From Cylicocyclus nassatus (Eukaryota > Nematoda > Chromadorea > Rhabditida > Strongylidae): DNA of 64,000 nt. Location of the stretch: assembly GCA_958299035.1 (NCBI GenBank), contig CATQJL010000316.1, forward strand, positions 48,853,585 to 48,917,584, given 5' to 3'. Both the position numbers and the translations under genes were made by a program. Below are positions 29,501-42,300 of this stretch, in pieces. The number at the start of each line of letters is the position of its first letter. Within the stretch, counting starts at the first letter, position 1. The notes under the pieces were generated by a model that had not been told where the DNA came from, made no database searches, and saw only the letters and a program-made list of their open reading frames with translations.

Positions 29501-32500
29501 ATGAAACGGTATGATATACACTACACGACCCGCTCATTAACCATTTTTTTAGATAATGGCTTTTGTCAAAGCAGGTCAGAGAAAGTGTATCTATCAGTCT
29601 CCTTCACATTCTCCCGTCGAAAAGGTGATATTTCCTATCTTTCATCGAAAGAAATGATATTTTTGCGTGACTAAAACTTTTTATCTTAGTTATCATCCAC
29701 TACGTTCTGTGATGACACAGCTCTTGCTTTCAAAGGCGCTTCCAATCTTACCCATACTTATGTCGAAGAAAAAGAGGTGCGATGTCTTTTTGCTCTTTTA
29801 GTGATTTACCTTGCTTCTCTATTTTCTTGTTTTCCCATGTTCTTTACTGAGTCTTAATTTTTGTTTAATTTCTTGTTTTATCGGGCTCCGAACTTTGTAT
29901 ACAATTTAAGGAGATCCCTACCGATTCGGATATGGATGTCACATCAGCATGCACAATGCATGAATCGGAGGCTGAGGTATGACTTTGCCACTGTAATTTT
30001 ATTTCATTCTCATTTAGGTGAGTACTCTTTTTATGGTAGTTGTGCATTCATATCATATATGCTTGAAATGCGAACCCTTTTAGGAAAAGGATACAGCATT
30101 GAACAAAACATTTGATATTGTGAGTTCTAACAAATCATGTCAAAGTCTTGCGGAAGCATCATCGGCTGAGACCACGAAAGAGTTTACCGCCATTGCTGTT
30201 AGCAATAATGAGCCGTGTGAAATCGTGGCCCTCAACAATGATGGAAAGCTTTTTGAAGCAGAAGTGAGGCTCAGTGCTTCCTTTTCTTGTTCAGTTTTGA
30301 TGCATTTCATTTGCAGGAAGAGGAAGAAATTGTCCACAACGCATCGATTGACGGCTCTCTTGGAAAGGTAATCTTTGGTGCAGTTTGTTCGAAACTTGTT
30401 CGGGACTAATGATGATAGAGCTGCCGTTGTCAGCAACGTGTATCTCATGAAGGGAGGTTTCAATTACACAATTTTCCCTGTAGTGCGGAATGACACCCTC
30501 CCTCAAAAGAGGGTCGCGAATTTGAGGTATAGATTGTGCGAGATCGGCTACAGATAACTGATTCAGCAAAATCAAACAGTTTTTTTTTTCGGGGCGTGGC
30601 TGTCACTACTGCCCAAGTTCGACTCTCGATTAATCTCGGCATGTTGCAGATGCTTGTTGTGGCTTGTTTAGCTGGACACCGGGATTGGTATATCCTTTAT
30701 TCGAATAACGTAATTCCAGACTCTGAAGAAGGCGATACCGCCGAAACGTTAGTCGAATAAAGGATTTACGAATCCCGGGGTCCAGCTAAACAAGCCACAA
30801 CAAGTGCCTGTCATTGCCCTTCTTTTGATGTTAGTGCTAAAAATGTTACATTCATAACTCGAAATAATTTCAAAGGCCATCAAAAATTCCGGCGGAGGTC
30901 GTAGTTGTTCTGCTGCAATAAGACTACGAGATGTCGCCGCTGCACCCCCTCTTCAATGAATTGCATTTTAGCGCGCTAAAAAGTTGGGAGACATTCCAAA
31001 TTTATTTCGGAAGGCGTTCCTAACATCGCACCCTTTCGGATTCTGTGCCCTTTCCCAGGGCAAAATTTCTTGGACCGCCACTCCCATGCACGTTCTTGGC
31101 GTCAAACACGTATCGCTTCATGCTCTAATCCTTTGCGTTTGTTTTGGCCTTACCTAATATTCATACAAAAGGACTTGACAAGCTTCCTACAGCGCAAACC
31201 AAGATCATCTGATAGCTAGCGTAGACGCCTACATGATTTGAGAAGACCCTCAATCGCAGACATTATTTTCACCTTTTTCTTCTAATGCCTTGCCTTGCTT
31301 TTGTCCGCGGGAAGCTCAAATTCTTCTTTGAGACATAAACTTTCCATGAATGAAGTGCACGGGCATACAAATAGATAATGAAGTAATTAGAGCAGAGTCA
31401 TAATGGGGATTTCACTTTCTTTTTGCTTCGGAATAGTTTTCATTGAATCAAAACTGCGAAATTCTCTGAAATTTTCAAACCTACTCCGCAAAACAAGACC
31501 TTTCGGGCATTGCAAGAAGGGCCTAAGAAACCTGCAGAACTCATAGCCAGCGCCAATCACTTTTGAAGAAGCGAGTCGTCAGCCGAGAGCTTCTAGAATA
31601 GTTAGTCTCGAAATAGGCAACAGTCAACATATTAAAGCATTTGCCGGTGACGACGATCGGCCTGCTGGAGCAGCTGAAGAAAATTTTTCTGAAATTTAAA
31701 ATAAAAGTCAGCCTTTTCAAAAGCACAGAACATATCAAAAATGTTGCCCTTGATGATCTCTACGGATTGGTATACTTATACATGTTTCGCTTGTTCATTT
31801 AGAAGAAATTCTCGCGTCCGTGAATTATCGTCCCAAGCACTGTTCTCCTTAAGCATTACCACAAGATTTTTTGAGCGCTTCTAGAAAGTGCATCCTTCAA
31901 GGATAAAGGTATCGAATTGAACAGATACGTTTAAAGTAAATAGCAGATTTCAAAAAAGATTATTCAAGATCACAACCCAAAGAAATTCATTTCCGAAGGC
32001 AGCTTGTTGTTCCCTGTAGTGTTCCATGTATACCAAAATTATGCTGCCAAGGTTGATTGAATTTTGTTGTAATGTCAAAATATTTATCAGAAAGTTGTGG
32101 TATCATCAAAAAGGTCTTCTTCCTCTTGCAATCGGCTTTCATTTTTGTTCAAACAAAATTTATTAACAGTAAAAAGATTGATTCTGAAGGTGGATATGGC
32201 AAGAAGGAAAGAGACAACATGCCCCAAATTCACCTGACCGGAACGTGCTTTTTTTTCTTATATGACCATACCTGAAATCGAAAGCACGCCCTGAATCTCA
32301 AAATTTGATTGCTAAGGTGAAATCGTCTCCAGTAAAAGAAAACCTGCACGAAAGGATCTAAAAACAATTGATCATTTTCTAAAAGGACTACGTAAATGTG
32401 TCGTTAAAAATGCTATCTCAATAGTCGTTGATAGAAATTTTTGTTTAGAGGAGGTCATAAGCTACAAGGGGACGAGTGGCGTAGTGGTATGAGGCGCCGC

Positions 32501-35500
32501 TATGACCAGATCGAACACAGGTTCGATCCCCGCCCCTGGGCCAACCAAGCCGTCTACCCTCCGGGGCCAGCAAATTGGTACCAGAGTAATCTGGGAGGAT
32601 AAAAACACTGACTTGGAAACGGCTGGCCCCCGCAAGTCACTGTGATAGGCTCGCACGCACACAATTGCCTCTTCGACTATGAAGTTAGTGTGTGCGTTCG
32701 GCGCATACCCTCAGAGGGTATTGAAGACGCCGAATCCTTTATCCTTTATCCATACTACACAATGGAATATGATGGAGGGGGGGGGGGGGGGTAATCGAGC
32801 AGCTGATTACGATTACAATATAGTTTTCAAAATTACCCGTTACTTTTATCGAATTTATTGATTTTTTTGAAAAGTTTGAGCTACGGGGATGGGAGTTGGC
32901 AGGGGGGGGGGGGGGGGGTAATCGAGCATACTGATTACTAACACAGCGAGAATAGGGAGTTAGCATGTAGAAGTGGGCACAGGTAAAGGTTGTACAGGAA
33001 TAAGGGATAGGACCTTTATCGTAGTATTTGTCAGGGCCGGGCGAAGCCGGGTAAGCCAGCTAGTGTTTTCATAGTTTTCATTATTAAATTTGAAATCAAA
33101 GTTTGTCAACGTAATTTTGGGACTTATGGTTTGGTAATCGCTGTTCGAGAGTCGGTTTGCCATGCTGCGACAGATAGCTACTCTTTCGGGGGCGTACTCG
33201 AGCAGTGGCAGTAATGATTAAATGTTTGGTTTAGGCTGAAGCAATGTCTATCCTTTCCGCCACTTTTACAAAAACACATTTGGATTCCCCTGGTGTGGTT
33301 GACCGCAAGCGACAGCGCATCATGGATAAGTCTGAGGCAATGGAGGAGATGGAAGAACAACGAAGAGCGGACGTTTCTTCATTTCAAAGAATGGACCCGA
33401 TAAGCATTGAGCATCTTTTTGGGGAGAAAATGAAAGGCCATGCTGAGGAGGCACTTGCTTCGGAGAATATGCAGGTGAAGGTTCCATATCCTGTTACGAC
33501 AACTGAACACATACTTCAAGGGGGACTCTGTTGCCACGAAACTGGAGTCTACAGCTCTTTGTGAAATAAGCATGGACATTACTCAAGTCAGTCGAAGCAT
33601 TTTTCATTTCCGCACTACTCAGTGTTAAAGAAATCCTATTGCAGCAAAACACTGATGCCGTTGATGTAACGCAGGAAAATGAACATGGTAACAGAACGGC
33701 ACTCTTGGGTGACACCTTGCACACACTGGCTGAACAAGTTGATGACATGGAGGTAAAGACAGTTTCCTGCCTTTGTAGGGATGCCAACGACTCTGAAATA
33801 AACTGTAATCTTGCTATACTTATAGTACTTTGTTTCATCTTTTCATAGCGATCATTATCATTTAAAACAAATCCAGCATCATACAGAATTCCAACATATT
33901 CTTACCACCCAGTTGGAAATTAAGCAGATTTTTTTTGGTTTTGCAATTATCAAAGAGCAAAATTTACAGCTCACCAAAGTAATGAGATTTTGTGCGCATC
34001 TCTAATTCTCATGCACAGCAAATTCCAGTTCAGGTGTACGGATTTTAATTCTTCTTGTAGGATAACTCGGAAATCGCCAAAAAGCGGCAAAATGAGTTGT
34101 ACTCACCTGACTGAACGTAGGATCTGAATTTGAACGCCTGTCGCCAGTTTAGGATAAAGGTTTATACCTGAATTTGTAGTCGAAGGATCTTTATGCTTTG
34201 TTTTCCACTGTAAGTAGCTCTTGGCATTTGTCGACCAATGATTTATTCGATGTCCTAGGCTTGCCGAAACTCATGCACACTTGTGGGTAAGCAATAGATG
34301 GAAATAACAGTGGGGCTATCCTCGACTGGTAGTATTAGGTGTTACATAATTCTTGTTACCTTTAATTAAGTACACAAGCTTTTTATTTTTGATCAGTCGT
34401 TAGGGTACCCTCCGATTAGAAGCTGTTTGAAGATGTGCACCAGTTTCGTTCGATCCATTCAAAGTTGGAAATCTCAAAAAAATTGAGCAAAATTGAAAAC
34501 TCCATTCAAAAAAACTCCTACGCAAACCCTAACTTGCCCATGCATATACATTCCACTCCATACTGCATATACGTTCCATTTTAGGCAATCACATATGTGG
34601 TTGCCGTAGTTTGGCTGAAATTGAGAGAACAGGAATTTTTACGATTTCACAAAAGCAGTGCTGAGCCATTCACAAGCTAATCGTAAACCATAACCCTTTA
34701 GAAGTATCACTGTGAATTGCACTCTCTAAGAGCTAGTCTTCGAGAAATATCAGAGTTAGCTTTCCTTATCCGACTTTTCAAAGCCAAACCTTGTATTTCT
34801 CGAAGACTAGCTTTTGTAAAACGCAAATTCGCAGTTGTACATTAGTGCGGGAGCAACTTAACATTCTTTCTGTAGAAACATGAGAATCATTGTTTTTAGA
34901 ATTGCAGTTGAGGAAAATACGACTTTATATGTATATGAAAGTTTGATGTAAAATGTATAAGCTTGAGCACGTTCGACCGTAGCATTTTGAGCTCCTATTT
35001 TTTCTCTTTGGCATTTGGATTCTCAAAGTTTTTGGCTTCAGACTTCACATAGATTAATGTTGGGGTAAATGTTTGAACGTCTTGTAGAATTTGGTTTGCT
35101 TAGCGAGTGCACCCCGAATTTGATTAGAACTGAAAGGTGTATGTCTCACTGCCAAAAAAATCAAAGCATAACAAGATTATATAACAACTTAATATTAGGT
35201 CGTTCCGAGAGTAATGTCGCTTTTTTTCAAATGAACTCACTTCTTGTGGAACAAAAACACCAGAAAAGAAAAAAGAAACCTGCATCGGATGGCACCGAGA
35301 CGCTTGGACTGATGTTCTATGGGTTTGAGTTGACCGAATATGAGATTTGATAGGATCAAAGAAATGGTTTCAAAAAATGTTGAGATGCAAGCTGTATAGA
35401 GGAAAAGAGTTGTTTTGTATATATCCTGTAGGGTTTGTTTTACCCTAGGTCACCTGGACTTCTTCGGAGAATCAGGATAAAAATCTAGAAAAGCGAAACT

Positions 35501-38197
35501 CGACCATGGCAAAGACCATGGGAATTTTTTCGAGACTCATCGGCTGTGCTGCAATGATTTATAGCCATTTAAAAGATGATCTCTCAGTAATCTTTGTTCC
35601 ACGAAATGTAGCGTTTATGTGAAAAAACGACATTACTTTCGGAACGACCTCATATGATAGACCTCTGAGTCTGTCCTATTTCCTCAAACGTACATTGCCA
35701 AGCAAAAACGCACAAGTTCTAGCCAGCTAATCTCATCGAACTCATGCTCAGGAACTTGTTGAGGTTCTGTGCTCTGCTTCTTGGGAAATCTCTTCAACGC
35801 AGCCTCGATGTGAAAAGCTTCCGTTTTCTTGAGAAAATTTGATCAAAAGATATTTGCGATCACTTCTTGTTTTCTCCGGGCAAAAGTCGCAGTTATGTGA
35901 TGTACATAAAACTTTTCATTTTGAGTTCCGTTTCCGCGACTCACGATATCGTGTTGCAGTGGTAAGCAATGACATGAAAAGAGCTCAATGTTTTTTTATG
36001 AGAATGGTCCGCAAGAATTGGGAGTGGCTGCAGATGTTATAAAAATCTTGACCAAGAACCTTTTTTTCTTCAAAAGAAACTCCAGAATTTCGGAAAGTTT
36101 GAGGTTTGATATTGATTAATGCCAAGATCATCTCTAATTCTTCATCATAGTGTTGTAGGGGCGCAAATTGATTATTCCAATTTTGTGGCGTTTTCTTGTT
36201 TTAAATCTTTCACCAAATAAAAAGAAAGATTTTTTCGAAAATATCAGAAGACTACGATTTTGTCGAATGCAAATGATTTGGTTACATTGAAGCAGGTCTG
36301 AGTAACGTTGTCTTTGTTTTCTTTACAAACTTATCGGTTTCAGATAAGTGCCGTTCAAAAGAATGCAACAACGAATGAGTCCATTTATGAATTCATCAAT
36401 GAAAGCACATACACCAAAAGAGACATCTCCATTCTAGTCCGTTGAATTTCGTTTCTTTTCTTTTCTCGTTAAACGACTTAGTAATCGTGCTTGCAGCCAT
36501 CTGGAAGCAGATTCCGTCCCAATGCTTCAAAGGATGACACCATACTCTCGGTGAAATCTTTGCGAGATGAGACTACAAGTCTTAGTTGCAGAATGATGTT
36601 TGACTCGCATTCCCTACAGGTTTCAAAGCTGCTAAAAGACTAATTATTCTTCAAGTTACCATTAAATTAGGTAAACTACGTGAATGTTCTTGATGATCAG
36701 CCAGACAGTAACATGATTCGAGAGCAAATTTCTGAGGAGTTGGCCACAAAGATCAACGAAATGTATCAGAGGTATTATGTTTTGAGGCGCTATATCAGTA
36801 AAGTGGAGATCCAACAATATGATCAAGGTCGGACAAGGAGTTTGGTCTGTTGCTTCCCGAGCTTCAAGAAAAAGATGCAGTGAAAGCGCTTGCTGTCAAG
36901 AATATGGCGACGAGAGCGGTATGCTTCCTTCAAGCATTTTTATCAGGCTTCAGCTCGCACTTTTCCAGCTGTCCTTCGATGACGCAGACATGCTACAAAG
37001 TGCTCGATTACTGGCTGAAATTGAATGGGCGAATGCTCGAAGTGAAGTAGCCAAACAAGCTGTATTAGGGACCGAGGTAAGTTTAAGCCAGTTTGAAATA
37101 TGCATATGAAGAGACAGTGTAACTTTTTCTAGCAGTCAATAGCAAATGATGAACTTGAATTAGCTCAGTTGATTGAGGATTCCAGATTGTGTGGACAGTT
37201 GGATCAACTTGAGACAGGTTTTGATAAACGTCTTCAACTATACAAAATTCATTTTTATAGCCTTTTTCTCCCTATTTTTAACTCCTGATTTCTGCTTCTG
37301 CAGAGGTGCAAGCCCTGAAGGAAGAACTCATCGAAACCCCCTCTGCGGCGGAAGCATCTGAAATCATCAGATCATATGAGAATGCTCTCAAAGAGGAAGA
37401 AGAATTGGATCGTAAGATTTTGAAAGAAGAAATCGAGGTATTCGTATTTGGAAGAGTAATCTCTATTCCTTCCATTTCATGTCCGCTTACAGTGGTTGCG
37501 AGACGAGCTTCAAGCGGCAAGACAGAGAAAAGAAGAACTCCGGAAAGAGAACGAGGAACTGATTGAAATAGAAAGAAGACTGGAAAGAAACTCCGCCACT
37601 GTTCGTGCTCTCAAGCAGCAGATTTTGGATAGGAGACAAATGGAACCCAACTCCTCGAACTGGTTAGCATAATTTGGAAAACTAATCATTATGGATGGAA
37701 GTTCTTCGGTCCTCGAATGTCTTCTTATGCAGTTACGAAATCTCGTTGATGTCCTTGATTTGTATGAGGCGAAACGGTATGAGCGCGTTAGCAGATGCGA
37801 TAACATGAGCCGCCCTTCTGCAAGAGTTCAACAATTTCAGTTTTTCTTGCGCAAAACCGACTCTTACCGTACTCTCATATGAGTCAATGTGCTGTAAAGT
37901 TTAGATATAGTAAGGTTCTTTCAGATGCCGCCTTCGTCATCTGGGTGAGGTTCATTTGTTTCTGCATTCCTAAGCAATGTATCAAATTTTCGTAAAATTT
38001 CTGTATGTGGCTCATTGTTTACAACATTCCTATTTGGTCTTGAACAAGGTGTCAAGTCTTGGAGCAGTGTTGATGCGTTGTACACGGTAGCGATGTACAT
38101 CTGCTCTTTAATTGATGCCGAGTGCTTGCCATTGTTCTACCGTCGCATCCAGCCGGCGATTGGTGCGTGCACCATTTCTGCGTATAATATTGTATAA
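26577..38197 (+). CDS. knl-1: Kinetochore scaffold KNL-1 (Spc105/KNL1 family)
   Basis: KNL-1 joins the microtubule-binding network at kinetochores, docks PP1 and recruits BUB proteins through MELT repeats. The model has 31 exons: 26577-26609, 26685-26797, 26857-26946, 26998-27095, 27142-27303, 27352-27441, 27492-27575, 27624-27707, 29022-29117, 29166-29240, 29447-29508, 29553-29624, 29690-29776, 29911-29976, 30084-30263, 30317-30367, 33235-33474, 33521-33586, 33645-33752, 36248-36295, 36344-36436, 36497-36619, 36671-36771, 36828-36918, 36969-37076, 37133-37217, 37304-37437, 37493-37662, 37733-37776, 37841-37944, 38057-38197. This gives 1,032 residues (C. elegans about 1,010). Visible motifs are SSILK (10-14), RRVSF (38-42), MELT-like EMSFGDTT, DMSLVETT, DMSISDNT, DMDVT, ISMDIT, an acidic coiled coil in exons 27-28, and an RWD-like end. 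The exon 10 donor and the last acceptor are uncertain. Extra exons may hide in the three long introns. Confidence 0.88.
30653..30804. repeat. Palindrome with a hammerhead-like core
   Basis: Arms of about 50 bp (CTTGTTGTGGCTTGTTTAGC... and ...GCTAAACAAGCCACAACAAG) enclose CTGAAGA (30,723-30,729), a GGCG/CGCC stem and GAAAC then GTC. The order matches the conserved core of small hammerhead ribozymes known in Penelope-like elements, but one extra A follows CTGAAGA. It lies in knl-1 intron 16. Confidence 0.6.
32465..32757 (+). mobile_element. tRNA-derived SINE
   Basis: A box TGGCGTAGTGG (32,477-32,487) and B box GGTTCGATCCC (32,520-32,530) head a body with GGCTGGCCCCCGCAAGTCAC and TGTGCGTTCGGCGCATACCC. 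It ends in a short CTTTATCCTTTATCC tail. The head, unrelated body and simple tail in this order are the SINE plan. It lies in knl-1 intron 16. Confidence 0.75.
32760..33063 (+). mobile_element. Truncated Helitron 3' end
   Basis: Fragments of the TTTTATCGA/GGGAGTTGGCA units seen at 2217-3441 appear here, split by G-runs of 16 and 22 nt. The segment ends GGGCGAAGCCGGGTAAGCCAG CTAG followed by T, the same 3' terminus as that element. The 5' end is missing and may have been cut by the SINE just upstream. Confidence 0.7.
34731..34812. repeat. 19-bp inverted repeat in knl-1 intron 19
   Basis: AGCTAGTCTTCGAGAAATA and its exact reverse complement are separated by 44 nt. It is a probable MITE remnant; nothing else is recognised around it. 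Confidence 0.75.
35195..35652. mobile_element. Mariner-type MITE in knl-1 intron 19
   Basis: The ends TTAGGTCGTTCCGAGAGTAA then TGTCG, and CGACATTACTTTCGGAACGA then CCTCA, are inverted, with TA at the left flank and TA just past the right end. The ~457-bp body has no transposase. It belongs to a different family from the element at 21,641. Confidence 0.78.
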
Positions 38198-39371
38198 ACT
38201 GAATGTGTCAACGCCTTTGCTTGTTTAAAATATGAGAATGTGTTTAATTAAATGTTGGAATTTATCTCTAATCAATCGTCGTTGCTCTCAGATCTTCAGT
38301 TCTGAAAGAAAAATATACCTCGCTACTGCCAAATTACGCTTGAATTTTTAGTCTATTGACTGCTCTGAGCAGTGGCTTGGCTTTCAATCATTTTCTTCTA
38401 TGTAAATTATAATGTGGATTCTGAAGATTTATCCCTTATGTATTCCCAATACATTATGCTAGTACCAATATATTATGTTTCCTCTTCTTTTGTATCCGTC
38501 ATCCATGAAAATCAAATTTGTCGTTTTGTTCTTTGCAAAGCGTAATTATCGCTACAATATCCGCTATGTGCCAGACCATCAACCTTTATCGTTACCCGGT
38601 CATATCTCGTGCATTGCATTTACCATCGTGAAATTTGCATGCGCTGTCTCTTTGTTCTCTTCACATCCATTATACGGCCATTCGAGTTATTCATTCTCTA
38701 ATTGACACACGGTAAAGCTTTATAGCAAGCTGTCCTATACTATTAAGTAGGAATTCCGTTGTCCAGCCGATAGGAGTCCGCACCCATTCGGTTACCATCT
38801 TCTTTACCTTTTTTTTGAACTCATATAACTCGATAATCTGTGCTTCTAAATTTTCTTGCTCCTTTTCTACTTTTCTTAGAACCCCTTCTCATGACAGCTC
38901 TCTGCAAAAAGCTCTTCCAAATTATAAGTTTTTTTAAGAATCTTCCATCTCCTCAATTCAATCTCTACTAGTGATTTTTGGGGTTAATAAGTTCTCTTCC
39001 AAATAGAAAAAAAAAACAGCGCCTGTTTTCTTTTCGTTCATCTGTCCTCATCTCCTTCGGATTCGTTTCTTTGTGAGATGAAACTATGCCTATTGGTGTG
39101 AATGAAGCTGAAATAAGGTCAAACGTATAAGGAGTTCTGTCTGTTACAGTAATTTTAGTTTGTAAGCACTGCTCATTATTTACTCCCGTTTCAATCTATC
39201 CAATCAAAACTTTTTGAAAGAATTTTCCTGCTCTTTTAGTTCGCAATAGAAATTCTCAACTATTACCCAACATGTGAATCCGACCTCTGAACGGCATATC
39301 GTATAGTGAGTATTACTTCTACTCTCAGCAGAAGCAGCTAATAGGACACAATAGAAGCAGTCGCCACCAGC
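38198..39371. other. Intergenic, knl-1 to ced-3
   Basis: This is 1.2 kb of AT-rich DNA with no conserved frame on either strand. It should contain the knl-1 3' end and the ced-3 promoter. The spacing is wide for a C. elegans-style operon, but both genes point the same way. Confidence 0.5.
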
Positions 39372-42300
39372 ATGATGCGGCCGGAGCGGCGTCAACTTTT
39401 GGACAGAAGTCTTATAGATCTGAGTCGGGAAATGGATGTTGACGATGTGCTTCTCTATCTGCAAAGCAAAGGAGTGTTCCCGGATCTGGTCGTCGACAAA
39501 GTTTTGGTGAGCGGATAATTTGCCTAAATGGTTTAGAACGAAGTCTGAAAAGCCTGGTCATTGCTGTACTGTTACAGCTGCACCAGAACTTAGCAGGTGG
39601 TGACCTCAGACAGACAGTAGGCTAATGCACTTCATCTGGTAATTTTTGAAGACTCGCATGGCACTAAACTGGAGTTTCAAGTTGGTGACAGCCGGAGAAA
39701 TCGCGCCTCTTGACCGTCTCCCCACCAGAACGGTGTCTCATAGAGAATGACATACTTTCATGCTGGCTCAACTTGTAACTCATATGTCATAATTATTTGT
39801 ATCTGGATTTTGAAACGGAAGCAACCGTTAGTGCAACTACTCAGTTTTTCGAGTAATTTGATACAAATGACTCAGTTTAAATTGCTTGACTCGAGGATGG
39901 GTTTTCATTTATCAGAACTGTTACTTGCCAAAAGGTAATCCACTATTATGCAACTGTTGCAAGTCTCATAGTCAGCGAATGCCACTCAATAGTCATTTTT
40001 ATTAGCGAGGTAAGGCTGTACAATTGTAATAAGTTTGTTTACGCATCCTAAGAAAGTTAATCTGCTATAGTCCTGCTAACTTGCTTGCGTATAGTTTCCA
40101 CGCTGGTCTGAAAACAGGCTAGATGCTTCATTTACCAACACTGGAAATAAGTTAGTGTAGGAATTATCCATAGAAAATCGTGTTGAAGCTACTGTAGATT
40201 ACCGAACGGCACATATCTCATGGCGCGCTCAAAATTATTTGTTGAAAGAGTTTCTTAAGAGACTCAAAAAGATATCTTTCGAAGTGCACTAACAGTCATG
40301 TAAGTTTCTCAATAATTTTACTCTTTCTAGTCTTCTGGAGGCACAACTGCCAAGCGAGTCGCCATCATCCGTGCTGTAAAATCGAGAGGTGACAAAGCTT
40401 ATGATGCTTTGTTTCGGGCGCTGCTCTACGCGCGACAATCTCATCTAGCCGATCTTTTGAGGCCACTAATTGATGAAGACGTGCTCCAAACAATGTAAGA
40501 TTTTTCCTGTTTTCAAATGCGGTGATAAGGCTGTTTGAGAAAGTGTTATGAAAGCTGTGTATCGTGATCCAACTTTATGGACTACGGTGCAATGGTATTG
40601 TTGAATGCATAAATCCAAATAGCTTTACTCAAAACTTGAATAGGCTATATTGTAAAAAGTACGGAACTGGCAGTACGCATACCGTTCCGATAATCACATC
40701 CCAAAATTTGTATATCGTGTGCTTATAAGGCGAGCAGCAGCATAAAGGTAATGTTCGCCAAATTTGGGTATTCGAGTCACGTGGAAACTGATTTTCCTCA
40801 ACTGAGTCATGTCTCAGGAGACAACTTTTAACATTTATCTAGAGCCGAGAAATTTGACCCTAAACTCCCGCCTAGACTGTACCACCTACATACCTTACTG
40901 AAGGATGATTTTGACTCGGAAAGATTACGCGGTGCTGGAGTTTAGAGTTGGGTTTTTCTTTTTTCATACCAAAAGTCCAGTAAATAGACAATGCCTGTGA
41001 TTGAACCTACAAACTTTCCCGAAAAACAAAGCGAGGTTCACATTCGTAAGCCTTTGACAAGAGCACCATGTAAACGGTTATCTGAAGTACTTCTTCCAGT
41101 GAAAATGAGCCTTTGAACGGTGCATCACATCCGAATCCATCCTCTCCTAGTAAAATGGATGGTACTGGTGAGTCTATTGCGTACACATTCTTCATCGTAT
41201 ATAGGTCTATTTACTTCAGGCCCTTCGACATCTTATATGCCTCCAATGCAACCAGCTGGTGTACTAGACGATCTCAAGGTTGATTTCGTTGACAGCAACT
41301 CCTGTCCACAGGTGGAGATGTATATGAGGAATCGTGATTTGGTTAGAAAACTTTCGGCGTTAGTGTTGCTTCGATAATTATAATCTTGCTTCAGATATAC
41401 CCGAACTTTGCCACTCCTAAAGGTCTTTGTCTCATTATCAACAACGAAAACTTCTCGTCTATGCCACGGCGACAAGGCACAGAAATTGATTGCGTGAATC
41501 TCAAGAATTTATTTGGACAGATAGGTTACAAAGTGATAGTGGAGAATGATCTCACATGTAAGGTCAGCGATTGCTTTTTTGAACTAGGGAGAATAATACT
41601 AGAATAATACTGCAACATCCCTCTATACTTTGCAGTATAGAGGGATGTTGCAGGAGATGCTTACACGGGTTAGGACATTTGCAAATGATGCAGGACACCG
41701 TTTTTCATCATCAGCGATTTTGATCATACTTACACATGGAGAAAGGGATCAGCTGCTTGGTAAGTATTTCAGCATAAGGGCATGGATTCTGTTGTCGACT
41801 GAGGGAATCCATAGGGATTGCAGAAACTATAGAGTATTTATTTCAACAAAAAAGTTGCGAACTCAAAGTGGCCCATTCCCGCAGAGTGCGTACCAGCACT
41901 GAGATCTTGTAACGAAATGGAAAAAAAACAAAAAAAAAACAAAAGAAAATCAAAAATCTTCCTTTCTTATCTGAAAAAAGGTCATAAGCGTTTATAGTCT
42001 TGGTAAATCATCCTCTTCTTGATAAAGGCGCGGCAAGGCATCGCAGCGTGTATTGGTGATTTGATTTAGTGGTGAGCAGCTTCATCTTGCGGCCAACAGA
42101 TTAAGGTTCCTATAAGGTGGAGAATTTTTGCTTTTTTCGCTTCTTTCACTGTACACGATTAGGATGGCACAGTCAGTTTTGTACATTTTTGACGTGTCAG
42201 ATATCATCGAACCATCTCAACGCTTTCAAAACTTTCCAAGTTTTGTCGAGAAGGTAGAACAACTGTATCTCATTACAATCCGTCGGTGTATGGAGCAAAA

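Noticed and set aside
30375..30557. Extra knl-1 exon after 30,367
   Set aside because: It would need a ~16-nt intron, too short to splice.
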